64,000 nucleotides of DNA from Palsa-883 sp963826975 (lineage in GTDB: Bacteria > Pseudomonadota > Alphaproteobacteria > Acetobacterales > Acetobacteraceae), in NCBI GenBank assembly GCA_963826975.1, contig CAWGZJ010000012.1, positions 1 to 64,000 on the forward strand. Direction: 5' to 3'. Shown piece after piece: positions 1-8,863 of the stretch; positions within the stretch are counted from its first letter, which is position 1; each line of letters begins with the position of its first letter. The notes under the pieces are model-generated. The model did not search any database, was not told where the DNA came from, and saw nothing but the letters and a program-made list of their open reading frames with translations. A program made the position numbers and the translations under genes.

Positions 1-163
1 GCGATCTCGTCGCCTATGCCCAAGCCCTCGCGCGAGAGACGGCGCGGGAAGCTCTCGAGCCCGCCAAACTCATCGCGCCAATGCTCGCGCGGTTCATGGC
101 GACGATCGCGCATTCGCGAAGACGCGGCGCGCAGGTCAACCGCCGACGGTCGGCAAGGGATAG
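1..163 (+). pseudogene. DUF2274-type conjugation-cluster protein, 3' fragment with frameshift
   Basis: The frame starting at base 3 reads DLVAYAQALARET and then EPAKLIAPMLARFMA, the C-terminal signature I recognise from DUF2274 proteins, which sit just downstream of trbI in trb-type conjugative clusters. The 5' part lies outside the window. After MAT (about base 104) the reading frame is wrong: one added base would give DRAFAKTRRAG and a stop at 161-163, whereas the uncorrected frame runs to 182. The end overlaps, on the opposite strand, the stop of the LysR remnant. A second copy of this arrangement lies inverted at 1504-1769. Family identity is from memory of the sequence pattern; the molecular role of DUF2274 is not known to me. 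Confidence 0.6.
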
Positions 164-300
164 CGCTCGCCCAGAATCTTGAGGAAACTCGTCAGGGCGG
201 GGTTTTCGTTGTCCGCTCTCCAATGGGCGGAATAGGCGAGCCGAGCTGGCTTCGCGACAAGGCCTTCGAAGGAAACACCGCAGATCGCGCAAAGTCCCTA
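136..300 (-). pseudogene. LysR-family regulator, C-terminal remnant
   Basis: Read on the minus strand, this stretch encodes PARLAYSAHWRADNENPAL and then a segment ending ILGERYPLP before a stop at 136-138. It closely matches the last roughly 50 residues of the intact LysR protein encoded at 576-1550 (PARIGYSAHWRADNQNPAL). An in-frame stop at 298-300 and the lack of anything recognisable upstream show that only the 3' end survives. Similarity also continues past the stop into the converging DUF2274 fragment, so this is part of a larger inverted duplication. Confidence 0.65.
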
Positions 301-575
301 AAGGATGTTTTCGAGCGCTGTTGCCGGGAGGGCGGCCTTGGCGTTTCGACGTCGACATGACGCCCTATCCGTTGATCCGCCGGATGGAGACAGCTGGCGA
401 CGCCGCCGGCATTTGAGCGGGCCGGCACAGCCAACGTGAAATAATGGCGTTGCGGTTGTACCAGCCCCCACACATTGGAGAGTTGGCCGATCGAGGTACC
501 CGTGCGAGCAAGATCCAACCGGTGATTCCGAAGTAATCCCGGTTAAGCCAAGGGATAACGGACTAGGAGTTAATC

Positions 576-1550
576 GTGTTGGGCGAGTGCGATGAAGTTG
601 ATGCAGGAACTTTACACGCCTCTTTTCGAAGACCGTCGCCCGCGTTTTCCCTTCAGAATTTGCGTTACGCTCTCGCAGCTGCGGATTATGGTAGCTTTCG
701 TCGCGCCGCGGAAGCCTTGCTCCTTCGGCAGTCGACGCTCAGCCGTTGTGTCCGTCAGCTCGAAGAATCGATCGGCATGGCCGTGTTCGAAAGGTCGAGC
801 GGAGGCGTTCGAGCAACCCAAGCGGGCCGTCAGTTCCTCCGCAGCGCGCGCTCAATTTTGGAGCAGGTGGAAGCGCTCGCGGCGAGAACGCAGAGCACGG
901 GCCGCGGCGAGGCCGGCAGGCTTACGGTCGGGTTCTACACGTCCCTCGCCGCCGGGAATCTTCGCGCTACGCTGATCGACGTTTCCCAACGGTTTCCGCA
1001 GCTCGAGCTCGAAATGTTCGAGAGCTCGCGCTCCCGCCTCGTCACAGCGCTACGAAACGGAGTGGTAGACATTGCGATTATTCCGGGGGCCACGGCGCTG
1101 CCTGAATCGAAAACAATGTCGCTGTGGAGCGAGCGCATTCTCGTCGGGGTGCCTGAAGGTCATCCGCTCGCCGAGCGGGAACCTGTGCATTGGATCGATT
1201 TGCGGGAGGAGAAGATCCTTCTCAGCCGGCGGGATCCGGGTCCAGAGCTGCGTGACCTCCTGATTGCGAAGGTGACCTCACCGGGCGATCGCCCGAAGAT
1301 TGTGCGCCATCGCGCTGGTCTTGCGAACCTCAAGAATTTGGTCGGCGCCGGCTTCGGGGTCACCGTGCTGACCGAGGCCTGCGCCGGCGCCAGTTTCCCC
1401 GGTGTGATCTATCGCGAGCTGCGCGACGGCGCCGAACCCGCCCGCATCGGCTATTCCGCGCATTGGCGGGCGGACAATCAAAATCCGGCCCTCGCGAACA
1501 TCCTCAGGATCCTCGGCGAGCGTTATCTGTTGCCAGTCCCCAACGCCTAA
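576..1550 (+). CDS. LysR-family transcriptional regulator of a trb-type mobile element
   Basis: A 324-residue DNA-binding regulator. The N-terminal winged helix-turn-helix covers roughly residues 25-85 (SLQNLRYALAAADYGSFRRA, then QSTLSRCVRQLEESIG), followed by the periplasmic-binding-protein-like effector domain to the C terminus. The start is GTG at 576, preceded by AGGAG at 565-569; the first 25 residues precede the HTH. In conjugative elements a regulator of this type commonly lies next to trbI and DUF2274, and remnants of both converge on its 3' end here (1504-1863). It is the only clearly intact gene of the left-end element. Its targets and inducer cannot be read from the sequence. Confidence 0.85.
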   Translation: MLGECDEVDAGTLHASFRRPSPAFSLQNLRYALAAADYGSFRRAAEALLLRQSTLSRCVRQLEESIGMAVFERSSGGVRATQAGRQFLRSARSILEQVEALAARTQSTGRGEAGRLTVGFYTSLAAGNLRATLIDVSQRFPQLELEMFESSRSRLVTALRNGVVDIAIIPGATALPESKTMSLWSERILVGVPEGHPLAEREPVHWIDLREEKILLSRRDPGPELRDLLIAKVTSPGDRPKIVRHRAGLANLKNLVGAGFGVTVLTEACAGASFPGVIYRELRDGAEPARIGYSAHWRADNQNPALANILRILGERYLLPVPNA

Positions 1551-1769
1551 GTGATCCGCCTCGCCTTGGCGAAGGCGCGTCGCTCGCCATGAAGCGAGCG
1601 AGCATTGGCGCGATCAGTTTGGCGGGCTCAATCGTCCCTTGCACTATTTCGCGCGCCGGACTTCAGCGTAAGCAAGGGGTCTCGGTCTCGCCGCAGGCAG
1701 CTCGATTGTGAGCCGGACCGGTTTCAGGTCTCCGATTGCGCCGGGCTTGAGTTTGGCCGTCGTTCGCAC
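1504..1769 (-). pseudogene. DUF2274-type protein, frameshifted copy
   Basis: From a GTG at 1769 the minus strand reads KLKPGAIGDLKPVRLTIELP and then LAYAEVRRA, where an in-frame stop appears at 1644-1646. Shifting frame gives REIVQGTIEPAKLIAPMLAR, the same conserved core as the fragment at the window start. A single-base indel therefore splits the gene. The corrected frame reaches a stop at 1504-1506, overlapping the 3' end of the LysR gene on the other strand. The start lies one base after the trbI stop (1771-1773), matching the usual trbI-DUF2274 gene order. Confidence 0.65.
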
Positions 1770-1770
1770 T

Positions 1771-1863
1771 TCAGCCCGTGTAAGGATAAAGCATCAGGTC
1801 CCGGTTGACGATGACTCGGACCAGGAAGCCGGGTCGGACGGTGATCGTCCGCGCGCACCGCGG
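1771..1863 (-). pseudogene. trbI: TrbI conjugal transfer protein, 3' end only
   Basis: The minus strand encodes TITVRPGFLVRVIVNRDLML, then YPYTG and a stop at 1771-1773. This is the characteristic C-terminal strand of TrbI/VirB10-type proteins, which form part of the type IV secretion core spanning the cell envelope. Upstream of about base 1850 the similarity stops and the frame is soon closed, so only some 25-30 residues remain. It abuts the DUF2274 remnant and supports reading 1-1863 as wreckage of a conjugative element. Confidence 0.6.
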
Positions 1864-2103
1864 GACAGTGGCGGCTCGGCGGTGCGCGGAACAACGTGGC
1901 TGCAGGAGTTTGTTCTCTTCTAGGAGAGGCGGCGACGATCAAAGCGCCAACGCGCGCGAAAGCTGGCAGTTCCTCCGCCGCCCCCATCGGCGGCGAAGCC
2001 TTTCGCGGTCGGTGTCATAGCTCATTTGGAGAACCGCCCGCGCCGTCAGCTTGAAAAGCAAGTCCGACAAGGGCGACGCGAAACGCCACCCGCGATGCGC
2101 GGG

Positions 2104-2859
2104 TCAACACGGCTGTCTCAGGGCTTTTGCTGGTATGACTTCGGTGGCGATGGCGACCGCGACCGCGTGCGTCAAATTTATGCAGCTCAATTTGTGGCGC
2201 GCCGTATCCAGATAGGTTTTGACGCTGGCGAACGACAGATTCAGAATCCCGGCAATGTCGTGATACGTCTTGCCTCGCGCCGCCCAGATCAGACATTCCT
2301 CCTCTCTTTTCGACAGTTCGACCGGATCCGGCGTCAGTTTGAAATTGATGCCCGCGGCAGAGTCGATCAAAACAGCCATTGGCTGTAACTTTACCATATT
2401 TCGCGATTTATACTCGGCCCAATCGTCCTTCGAATGATTGCTCGTGAAGGAAACCAAAGAACGGACTCCCTTGCGGTTTCGAACCGGGATCGACAACCCA
2501 TTGCGGCCGACATCATGATCAGCCGCATCGTCAAAAAATGCTCGAGCGGCCGGGTCATCCTTGGGCAATTCATCCCAGTCGAAAGGCAGAACCGCCTCGC
2601 TTCCCCGAGCAATGACCGGATCGATTCGGGCGTATTGTTTCTTGAAATAGCGCGCTTGCCACGCGACCGGATACGTACAAATCGCACTCAGCAGGTTCGC
2701 GTCCTCACTTTTCTGCGAACACAACGGAACATACGCGATATGCAGCACCCCGATGTTGGCGGCGATCGCCTTCAGCGCCTGTTCGAGATCTGGCTCGTCG
2801 TGGCCAAGGATCGTGTCCGTCAGCCGGATCGCCGCCGAGTCAATGGTCATGCTTCGCAT
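2104..2859 (-). CDS. LuxR-family quorum-sensing-type transcriptional regulator
   Basis: A 251-residue protein with an N-terminal autoinducer-binding domain (about residues 15-165) and a C-terminal LuxR HTH (about 180-245: ELSKREEECLIWAARGKTYH and then SFASVKTYLDTARHKL). The pocket residues typical of acyl-homoserine-lactone receptors are present: W and Y in WQARYFKKQY, D and P in RIDPVI, W in PFDW, and G in GLSIPVR. The start at 2859 has GAGGAG about ten bases upstream. No luxI-like gene could be recognised nearby, so it is either an orphan receptor or belonged to the decayed element around it. The gene is intact, in contrast to most of its neighbours. Confidence 0.85.
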   Translation of the reverse strand: MRSMTIDSAAIRLTDTILGHDEPDLEQALKAIAANIGVLHIAYVPLCSQKSEDANLLSAICTYPVAWQARYFKKQYARIDPVIARGSEAVLPFDWDELPKDDPAARAFFDDAADHDVGRNGLSIPVRNRKGVRSLVSFTSNHSKDDWAEYKSRNMVKLQPMAVLIDSAAGINFKLTPDPVELSKREEECLIWAARGKTYHDIAGILNLSFASVKTYLDTARHKLSCINLTHAVAVAIATEVIPAKALRQPC

Positions 2860-3311
2860 CTACGCTCCTCATGAGTATGGTCGCGCGCCGACCCCATCGC
2901 CCACAGCGTGCCTGCACGAGCTTGTGGGAGGGGTGACGGCAGTGAATTCGCTGGGCGGCTAGCACTCCGCCCACAAATTCCAACGCCGCCCTAATCATGT
3001 CGGCGATATACGGCAATGAACACATTTGTCGGGGTTCCGCAACCTGATAGTCCGCATAAGCCCTTGCCGGATCTGGTGGATTCCGCTCGCATGGACGCGT
3101 GCGCTTCGCTCTTCATGTCAGCAGCCAGGACTCTCGCCAGCGCCGGTGGCTTCTTGCTCGGAAACCTTGGATCGTCCCGCTGTTCGGTATCCGAAGTCTT
3201 GAGCGCTTCGAGGAGAACATTGGTGCGCCGTCCGTGCGTCTGCGGAGGACGGCATGCGGAACGACGGCAGGGCGACGCTGCCGGTCCAAGGCAATCGCTA
3301 TCCGTGCGACA

Positions 3312-3398
3312 CGTGTCGATGCCGGCGACGTAGCTGCTCTGAGCGGAGGCGTGGAATAAGACCGCGGAGGCGATTTCCTCGGGGCACGCCAAGCGTGC
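3312..3398 (-). pseudogene. short-chain dehydrogenase/reductase, C-terminal remnant
   Basis: The minus strand reads CPEEIASAVLFHASAQSSYV, then AGIDT. This matches the C-terminal substrate-loop region of short-chain dehydrogenases (PEEIA..VLFLASD.SSYVTG). Neither the Rossmann GxxxGxG segment nor the YxxxK site is present upstream, and no normal C terminus follows. It is a fragment of about 29 recognisable residues inside a longer open frame. Confidence 0.45.
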
Positions 3399-4741
3399 CC
3401 GAGGCCACGCTGCGCGACCTGTCTCGCCCGGCATATCCGATTGCGCCGGCCGATGCCGCCACCGATGCCGCCGCGGCCCGGTTCCTGGCCATATGCGCCG
3501 GCGGTGCGGTCGACGGCGTCGCGCTCTATCTCGCCGCCACGACGGCGGAGCGCGCCAACCAGCCGCTGCCTGCCAGGCCGGCGCTCAACTCCACCCAGAA
3601 GCAGGCCGCGCGGCCCGCCATCACCACGTTCATCCGCTGGGTCGAGAGCACGTGGGGCACGGTCGGGACCGACGAGCCGCCGGCCTGGAACGCGAGAGCC
3701 GGCTCGAATACCGCGCCGACGTGACCGCCGGCGGCCTCACGCTCGCGGCGCGTCCCGATCGCTGGCGAGGCGGCGCTCGACTGGCATTGCTTCGATCTCG
3801 TCGCCGGCACCGCAACCCCGGGTCCCGCCACGGCGACCAGCGCCTTCCCGGGCCACGTCAGAACCCGCGGTATGCCGAATCCCCGCTGGTCGAGATCGAG
3901 ACCAGGAAGACCGACTTCGGCGCTCTCCTCCCCGACCCGCGCGATCCGGCGAAGCTCCTGTTCGCCAACTCCCTGCTGCTGCACGGCGACGACTGGTATC
4001 TCACGCCGCTCGACGTTCCGGCCGGCTCGCTGTGCTGGATCAATTCCCTGAGCGTCACCGACGTTTTCGGCGTGACCACCGGCATCCCGCGCGCCGACGC
4101 GACACCCGGGCCGCGCTGGACGCTTTTCTCGACGACGGATCGCGGCAATGGCGGACTCGCGCCGTTCCTGGTGGCGCCTCCCAGCGCGGCCGCGGCGTCG
4201 CTGGTCGGCGGCGCGATCGAAGAGATCCATCTGTTGCGCGACGAGACCGCCGATATTGGATGGGCGATCGAGCGCATCGTCGAAGGGCCGACGGGCGCCC
4301 CGCGCGCGGAGCCCCCGTGCCGCCTTCGACAGTTCCGGCGGGCGCGCCGGCGTCGCTCGTGTATCAGCTCGCCGCGCCGTCGCCGCCGAGCTGGTTCCGC
4401 TCTTGCCCGTGCAGACCGCCGGCGGCGCGATCGCCTTGGTGGCAGGCACCGTCGACGGCGGCCCGAGGGCCCCGTCAGGACGTCTGGTCCAGCGGCTGTC
4501 CGCGGACGGCTTCCAGCTGCCCGAGGAGGAGATCGGTCGTGCCGGCGTGCAGCTGCGACAGGGTCGCCTCCTCCTGCGGCGGGCGGCGGAAGATCAAGAC
4601 ATCAAGATCGGCACGGCGGTCATCGACATGCGCTGCGAGAACTTGATCTATGCTGCCGAGGACGCGGGCGCGGTCCGGACGCGGCGCATAGGCCCGGAAT
4701 CGACTTCCCCACTGAACGCAACCAGTCGCCACCCCGGTTAG
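3391..4741 (+). pseudogene. large hypothetical protein, multiply frameshifted
   Basis: Protein-like sequence continues across this region but hops between all three frames. ATLRDLSRPAYPIAPADA through FIRWVESTWGTVG is in the first frame. ESRLEYRADVTAGGLTL follows in the second near 3700, then ALDWHCFDLVAGTATPG in another near 3770, then TRKTDFGALLPDPRDPAKLL to IGWAIERIVEGPTGAP (3900-4310), and finally ELVPLLPVQTAGGAIALVAG to the stop at 4739-4741. At least four indels are needed to restore one gene. The pieces resemble a large uncharacterised bacterial family that I cannot name. The role is unknown; its neighbours are a kinase fragment and a subtilase pseudogene. Confidence 0.5.
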
Positions 4742-5223
4742 AGCGGGATATCCAAGTTATAGAAGACGCCTGTCGGCGCGAACTTGATGTGTGTCGCGCC
4801 GCCATCCCCTTCCATGGCGCGTTCGATCATCATCGAGCCGAAGCCGCGACGCTGCGGCGGCTGCACCAGCGGGCCGCCAAACTCGCGCCATTGCAGTCGC
4901 AGGCAATCGCGCTTCGCGCTCAATTCCCATTCCACGCTCACGACGCCCTCGGCGTTTGAGAAGGCGCCGTATTTGACCGCATTCGTGCTGAGTTCGTGGA
5001 TGATCATCGCGGTCATGAGAGCCTTGTCGGGGTCGAGGGAGGCGAAGCCATACCCGAAAGCGCTCGCGATTGCGTTCGCGGAAAGGGTCGAGTGCGCTGT
5101 CGACGTCCGCCTCGACCGATGCGCCGTCCCAGTTTGAAGCGTAAGGAGATCGTGCGCGCTTTCGAAATTGCCATACAGACCCTTCAACTCTTGACCGCGA
5201 GATGGATCCTCGGAAAGCGACAA
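4738..5223 (-). pseudogene. HWE/HisKA_2-type histidine kinase, C-terminal ATP-binding part
   Basis: The 161-residue frame carries the catalytic ATP-binding half of an HWE-type sensor kinase: the N box IIHELSTNAVKYGAFSNAEG, a central LRLQWREFGGP, and the glycine box RRGFGSMMIERAM. The phosphoacceptor His segment and any sensor domain are missing. The first about 60 residues do not align well with the family, which suggests an upstream frameshift or truncation. Full-length relatives normally exceed 300 residues. Its stop overlaps the end of the convergent hypothetical pseudogene by four bases. Most likely a remnant; a free-standing kinase-like ATPase is possible but unlikely. Confidence 0.55.
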
Positions 5224-5990
5224 GTTATGCTTTTGTACTGAATGACAGTTGGTTTACGTGTTCCAAGAAACGGCAATTGAGATCTCTGCGCCGGTGGAAG
5301 TAGTCATGCCCGCCGAGCAATGTATCGAAGCGCATGGGTTATCAGGGAGTTGGCGGCTTGATAGCCAAGGGCATGCCAAATCGGCACTTTGTCAGATTAA
5401 ATTCGATACCGCCTGTTTGCGCGCCGCGTGCGCGTTGAGTTTCACTGTTTCTCGGATTATACTCGGACGTGGAAAAGATACTGCGTTCGGGGTTGACGAA
5501 AAATTGAATGTCGCCGAAACGCTCGCCGATTGCTTTCTCGATAAGGGCGTGGCGCCCATCGGCCATCTCTCGACGGAAACGCCACTTCAGATGTTCGCAC
5601 GGTTGCGGATTGGCTCGAGGCCCTTCTTCAAATAAAAGTCGAAATCCTTGCCGTTATGACAGTTGAGATGATAGATTAAACTCGTTCCTACGCTCACGGC
5701 GATTTGTTCAATCAACATTAAAGTATAGCCGCTGAAAAAGCCGACGGTTTTTGGGACAGAAATGGGGCGCGCGCCCGACGCAATACTTCGTGACGAATTT
5801 TTGCTTTTGATGAGAGCTAAACTACGGCTCTCGTCGACGTCTCCTCGGGTGAGGCTCTGCAAATCAGTCGAGGAACCCGTAGATGCGGTTGTTCCGTGTT
5901 CAACGATTGTGTGATGGGCCGTCACGGCCCAATCTCTCTAATCGCCGAAGCGTGTATAATGGGTTTGTCGGAACTCCTGGGGAGGCGCAG
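5224..5990. other. uncharacterised, relatively AT-rich stretch with unconvincing frames
   Basis: This 770-base stretch is visibly richer in A and T than its surroundings. Open frames exist on both strands (for example 5249-5635 plus and 5587-5925 minus), but none shows a recognisable motif, a convincing ribosome-binding site or GC-rich third positions. A TATAAT hexamer at 5955-5960 and GGGGAGG at 5979-5985 belong to the start of the following protease gene. The base composition suggests imported DNA that has decayed. Confidence 0.4.
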
Positions 5991-7688
5991 ATGGTCGACA
6001 AGGCGCGAAGCGACCCTATCCAGAAGACGCTTGCGCGCAGCGGGCTCGGGGCGGATCTCATCGAAGAGATGGATAAACGCCGCGCTGAGAAATCTCCCGC
6101 TTCGCCAGCGGCCCCTCCAGCTCCCGAGACGCCCCCTTCGCCGGCCGAGGGTGAAGCAACTGTAGCGGCCCCAGGCGCGGAGGTTGCGGTCGCGGTTCCC
6201 GCGGCGCCGCCGGCAGAAATCATCCCCGTCGTGATCGAGTTCAGCACCGGCTTTCCCGGCAGCGCGGCGCTGGCGCGGGCAATGATCCTCAAACAATTCC
6301 TCAAGGAACGCCCGAAAACAACGGACGCTGGACTTGCGAAGCATGTGGTGGCGCGACTGAAGCCGCAGAACCTTCCCGCGACCTCGACGCCGCTGTTCGC
6401 TCCGGAGGATCAGCTCGCCATCGCCAATTCGCTTTTCACCGACCACTATCTGTTCGGCGACGTCGACCGAAGCGACACAATCGGCCGGCTCGGCGCTGCT
6501 CACCATTGCTGGCGCTTCGGCGGCCGCAAAGACGGATCTGGCCGCGGCGCCTCTACAAGGTCTGGCAATGGACCACCCCGTGCAAGCCGCCGTGTTCACG
6601 TCGGCGCAAACAATCAAATGCGACGCCGCGCGCGGCCGCCTTCGCGGCGTCGGCAAAATCCATCGTGTGGGCGGTCGCGGACACCGGGATCGACGGCGGC
6701 CACCCGCATTTCAAGACGCACAAAACCCTGACCTCGAGGGCGGCCTCAAGCATCGGGACTTCACTGGACATCTACGCCACCGACGCGCAGGCTCCAAAGC
6801 CGCGCTCGTCGACGAGCCGGTCATGGCACCCATGTGGCCGGCATCATCGCCGGCGAGACGAATCCAACGTCCGGGCGCAAGATCAAAATCCGACAGGCGG
6901 TCCAGACCAACGACACGGTCAACGACGTCGGCAATGGTGAACGAGGATCACACGGGTTCCGATTTTGGGCCTTGCGCCCGATTGCAAGATCATGAGCCTC
7001 AAGGTGCTGTCGCGGGCGACAGCGGCCGGGTGAGCTATCTGCTGGCGGCGATCGGCTATCTCCAGCAACGTCAACGAGTTCGGGCGCAACATCAAGGTGC
7101 AGGGCTTAACCTCAGTCTGGGCTACCCGTTTCTTCCGCGCTGGTTCGCGGCGGGCCAGAGCCCGCTCTCGTCGAAGTCGACCGACTCGCCAGCTCCGGCG
7201 TCGTGGTCGTCGTCGCGGCCGGCAACGGGGCTACGGCCAAGTCACGCGGCAGACGGCAAGTCGGTAATCCGCGGCGCACGAGGGAACGATCGCCGATCCT
7301 GGCAATGCCCAATGGCGATACCGTCGGTTCCGCCCATCGAGACATGCCGCACACTTACGGCGTCTCGTATTTCTCTGCCAAGGGGCCGACCGCCGACGGC
7401 CGCATGAAGCCAGACATGGTCGCGCCCGGAGAGCGGATCGTTCCTGCGCCGCATGGCGGACACCGGAGGCGACTCCGCCGTAATTCCCTTCCGGAGGATT
7501 CCGGAACCAGCATGGCCGCGCCGCACGTTCCGGCGCGGTCGCCGCTTTCTTTCCGTCCGCACACGAATTCATCGGTCAGACTCAGGCCGTCAAGGATCTT
7601 TTCTGCGCCAACGCCACCGACCTCAAGCGGAAGGCGGAATTTCAAGGCGCAGTCTCATCGATGTTCTCCGAACCTGCAGGCGGTATGA
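5991..7688 (+). pseudogene. S8 (subtilisin-like) serine protease, multiply frameshifted
   Basis: ATG at 5991 follows GGGGAGG. The first about 165 residues are in one frame and include a Pro/Ala-rich linker and an N-terminal region. After about 6500 the frame breaks repeatedly, but the three catalytic blocks of subtilases can be picked out in different frames: Asp block VWAVADTGIDGGHPHF (about 6670), His block GHGTHVAGIIAGET (about 6820-6865), and Ser block EDSGTSMAAPHV (about 7495-7535). The C-terminal part ends AVKDLFCANATDLKRKAEFQ followed by a short tail and a stop at 7686-7688. At least five indels separate these blocks, so no active enzyme is expected unless the sequence is wrong. The next pseudogene follows 39 bases later in the same direction. 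Confidence 0.7.
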
Positions 7689-7727
7689 CGCCCATTGGAT
7701 TTCGGGCGACGGCCGCCCTCTGGTGCA

Positions 7728-8255
7728 ATGGAGGCGATGGTGGACACAATTGGACCTTCTCCGTTCCGTTGGCTTGAATTTGACGCCGACGGCGGCCTCG
7801 TGGACCCGGGCGCGCCTGCGGCGATCGAGGAGATGCTGAGCCCGTGGGGATCGCGGACTTAGTCGTCATGTCGCACGGCTGGAAGAACACCAAGGCCGAC
7901 GCCATGACGCTCTACGGCACGCTGTGGGGCAACGCGGCGCGGCGCTGAAGCAGAAGGACCCCAAGACGATCGCGGTCGTCGGATCGTCTGGCCGGCGAAG
8001 CAGTTCTCCACCGACTTTGACGATGCGGCCGCCGCGGCGAGCGCAGCGGGGGGAAGCCTCTCGGCGGGGGAGCGTGCCGTTCCCGCCGACCTCAGCGACG
8101 CGGAGTTCGAAGCCAAGATCAATGAGGTCAAGGACCTGTTCGGGCCGCGAGGGGGACGCGATCGTCGCTGCGGCCCGGGCGGCGGCTCAGGGCATCACTT
8201 TCGAGACCGCGAACGCGCTGTTCAAGGCCTCCGCGCCGCGGTGGTCGCGCCGCGG
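7728..8255 (+). pseudogene. SHGW-type (alpha/beta-fold-like) hydrolase, frameshifted 5' part
   Basis: From ATG 7728 the frame gives PFRWLEFDADGGLVDPGAPA. It then shifts to IADLVVMSHGWKNTKADAMT, where SHGW resembles the oxyanion-side motif of alpha/beta hydrolases, and shifts again through ALKQKDPKTIAVVG and LSDAEFEAKINEVKDLFGP. Similarity ends near 8255, where the crcB fragment begins, so the 3' half has been deleted. It lies directly after the subtilase pseudogene on the same strand, suggesting the two once formed an operon. The substrate is unknown. Confidence 0.5.
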
Positions 8256-8267
8256 ACCGATCCGGAT

Positions 8268-8429
8268 GTCGGGATCTGTGGCGGCTTCACCACGTTCTCG
8301 GCGTTCAGTCTGCAGACCTTGGACCTGCTCTCCGCGGGCGAAACACTGCGGGCCGGTGCCTACGTCCTTGGATCGGTCGCGGTGTGCCTGCTTGCGGTGT
8401 GGGCCGGCGTCGCGCTGGGGCGCGCGTGA
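8268..8429 (+). pseudogene. crcB: CrcB/Fluc fluoride channel, C-terminal remnant
   Basis: The frame reads VGICGGFTTFSAFSLQTLDL, then a hydrophobic helix AYVLGSVAVCLLAVWAGVAL and GRA before a stop at 8427-8429. GGFTTFS with the following polar track is the hallmark of CrcB/Fluc fluoride channels, which normally have four membrane helices in about 125 residues. Here only the last about 54 residues remain; the N-terminal helices have been replaced by the hydrolase fragment. A 24-bp tandem repeat begins inside the last codons. Fluoride export cannot be expected from this piece. Confidence 0.7.
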
Positions 8430-8553
8430 GCAGATCGGCTGGGGCGCGCGTGAGCAGATCGGCTGGGGCGCGCGTGAGCAGATCGGCTGGGACGTCTTTG
8501 ATCAGATCGGCTGGGGCGCGTTTGAACGGATCGGCTGAGGCGCGCGTGCCCGG
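8415..8553. repeat. 24-bp tandem repeat, about six units
   Basis: Units starting with CTGGGGCGCGCGTGAGCAGA and ending TCGG occur at 8415, 8439 and 8463 without change. Diverged units follow at 8487 and 8511, and a partial one at 8535. The unit is a multiple of three, so the plus strand reads GAREQIGW repeatedly. The array starts inside the last codons of the crcB remnant, which suggests it arose from duplication of the gene's own 3' end. There are no spacers, so it is not a CRISPR. Confidence 0.85.
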
Positions 8554-8863
8554 AAGCGTTGAGCCACGCATTGCCATGCCGCCAGCGCGCGCATGACCAA
8601 GCGGCCGGGGCGGACTGGCTGACCTGGAAACCGCCGGAATGGCCAGTTTTTCGCGATTTTCGCTTTGACCCCGATGCCGCGGCAAGCGTAGCGTCGGGGC
8701 GGCCGAGCTACTCGACCAGACCCACGCGGCGGCCCCCCGGGGAAGCGGCTGCGTGGCAAATACTCGTTTCGTGCCGTCGTTACGTCGCGTGCCGCCTATC
8801 AGTCCCGTGCCGTGCCTGACGTTCCATGCTCGAAAATAATGTGCCGTGGGAGGCTCAAAAGAA
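8554..8863. other. intergenic region upstream of the MFS gene
   Basis: No coding frame or clear palindrome was seen between the tandem repeat and the MFS gene. The only functional sign is GGGAGG at about 8848, ten bases before the ATG at 8864. This is the boundary between the decayed left region and ordinary chromosome. Confidence 0.4.

Noticed and set aside
1860..3000. A luxI autoinducer synthase next to the LuxR gene.
   Set aside because: No frame on either strand shows the Arg, Phe, Trp and acidic pattern of LuxI proteins.
5249..5925. Open frames of 110-130 codons on both strands in the AT-rich stretch.
   Set aside because: No motif, start signal or coding composition supports either; they were kept only as an uncharacterised region.
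8100..8270. A fluoride riboswitch upstream of crcB.
   Set aside because: The gene is truncated and its upstream region has been replaced by hydrolase sequence; no aptamer remains.
8415..8553. The 24-bp repeat considered as a CRISPR array.
   Set aside because: Units are directly adjacent with no spacers, start inside the crcB end and diverge along the array; no cas genes are present.
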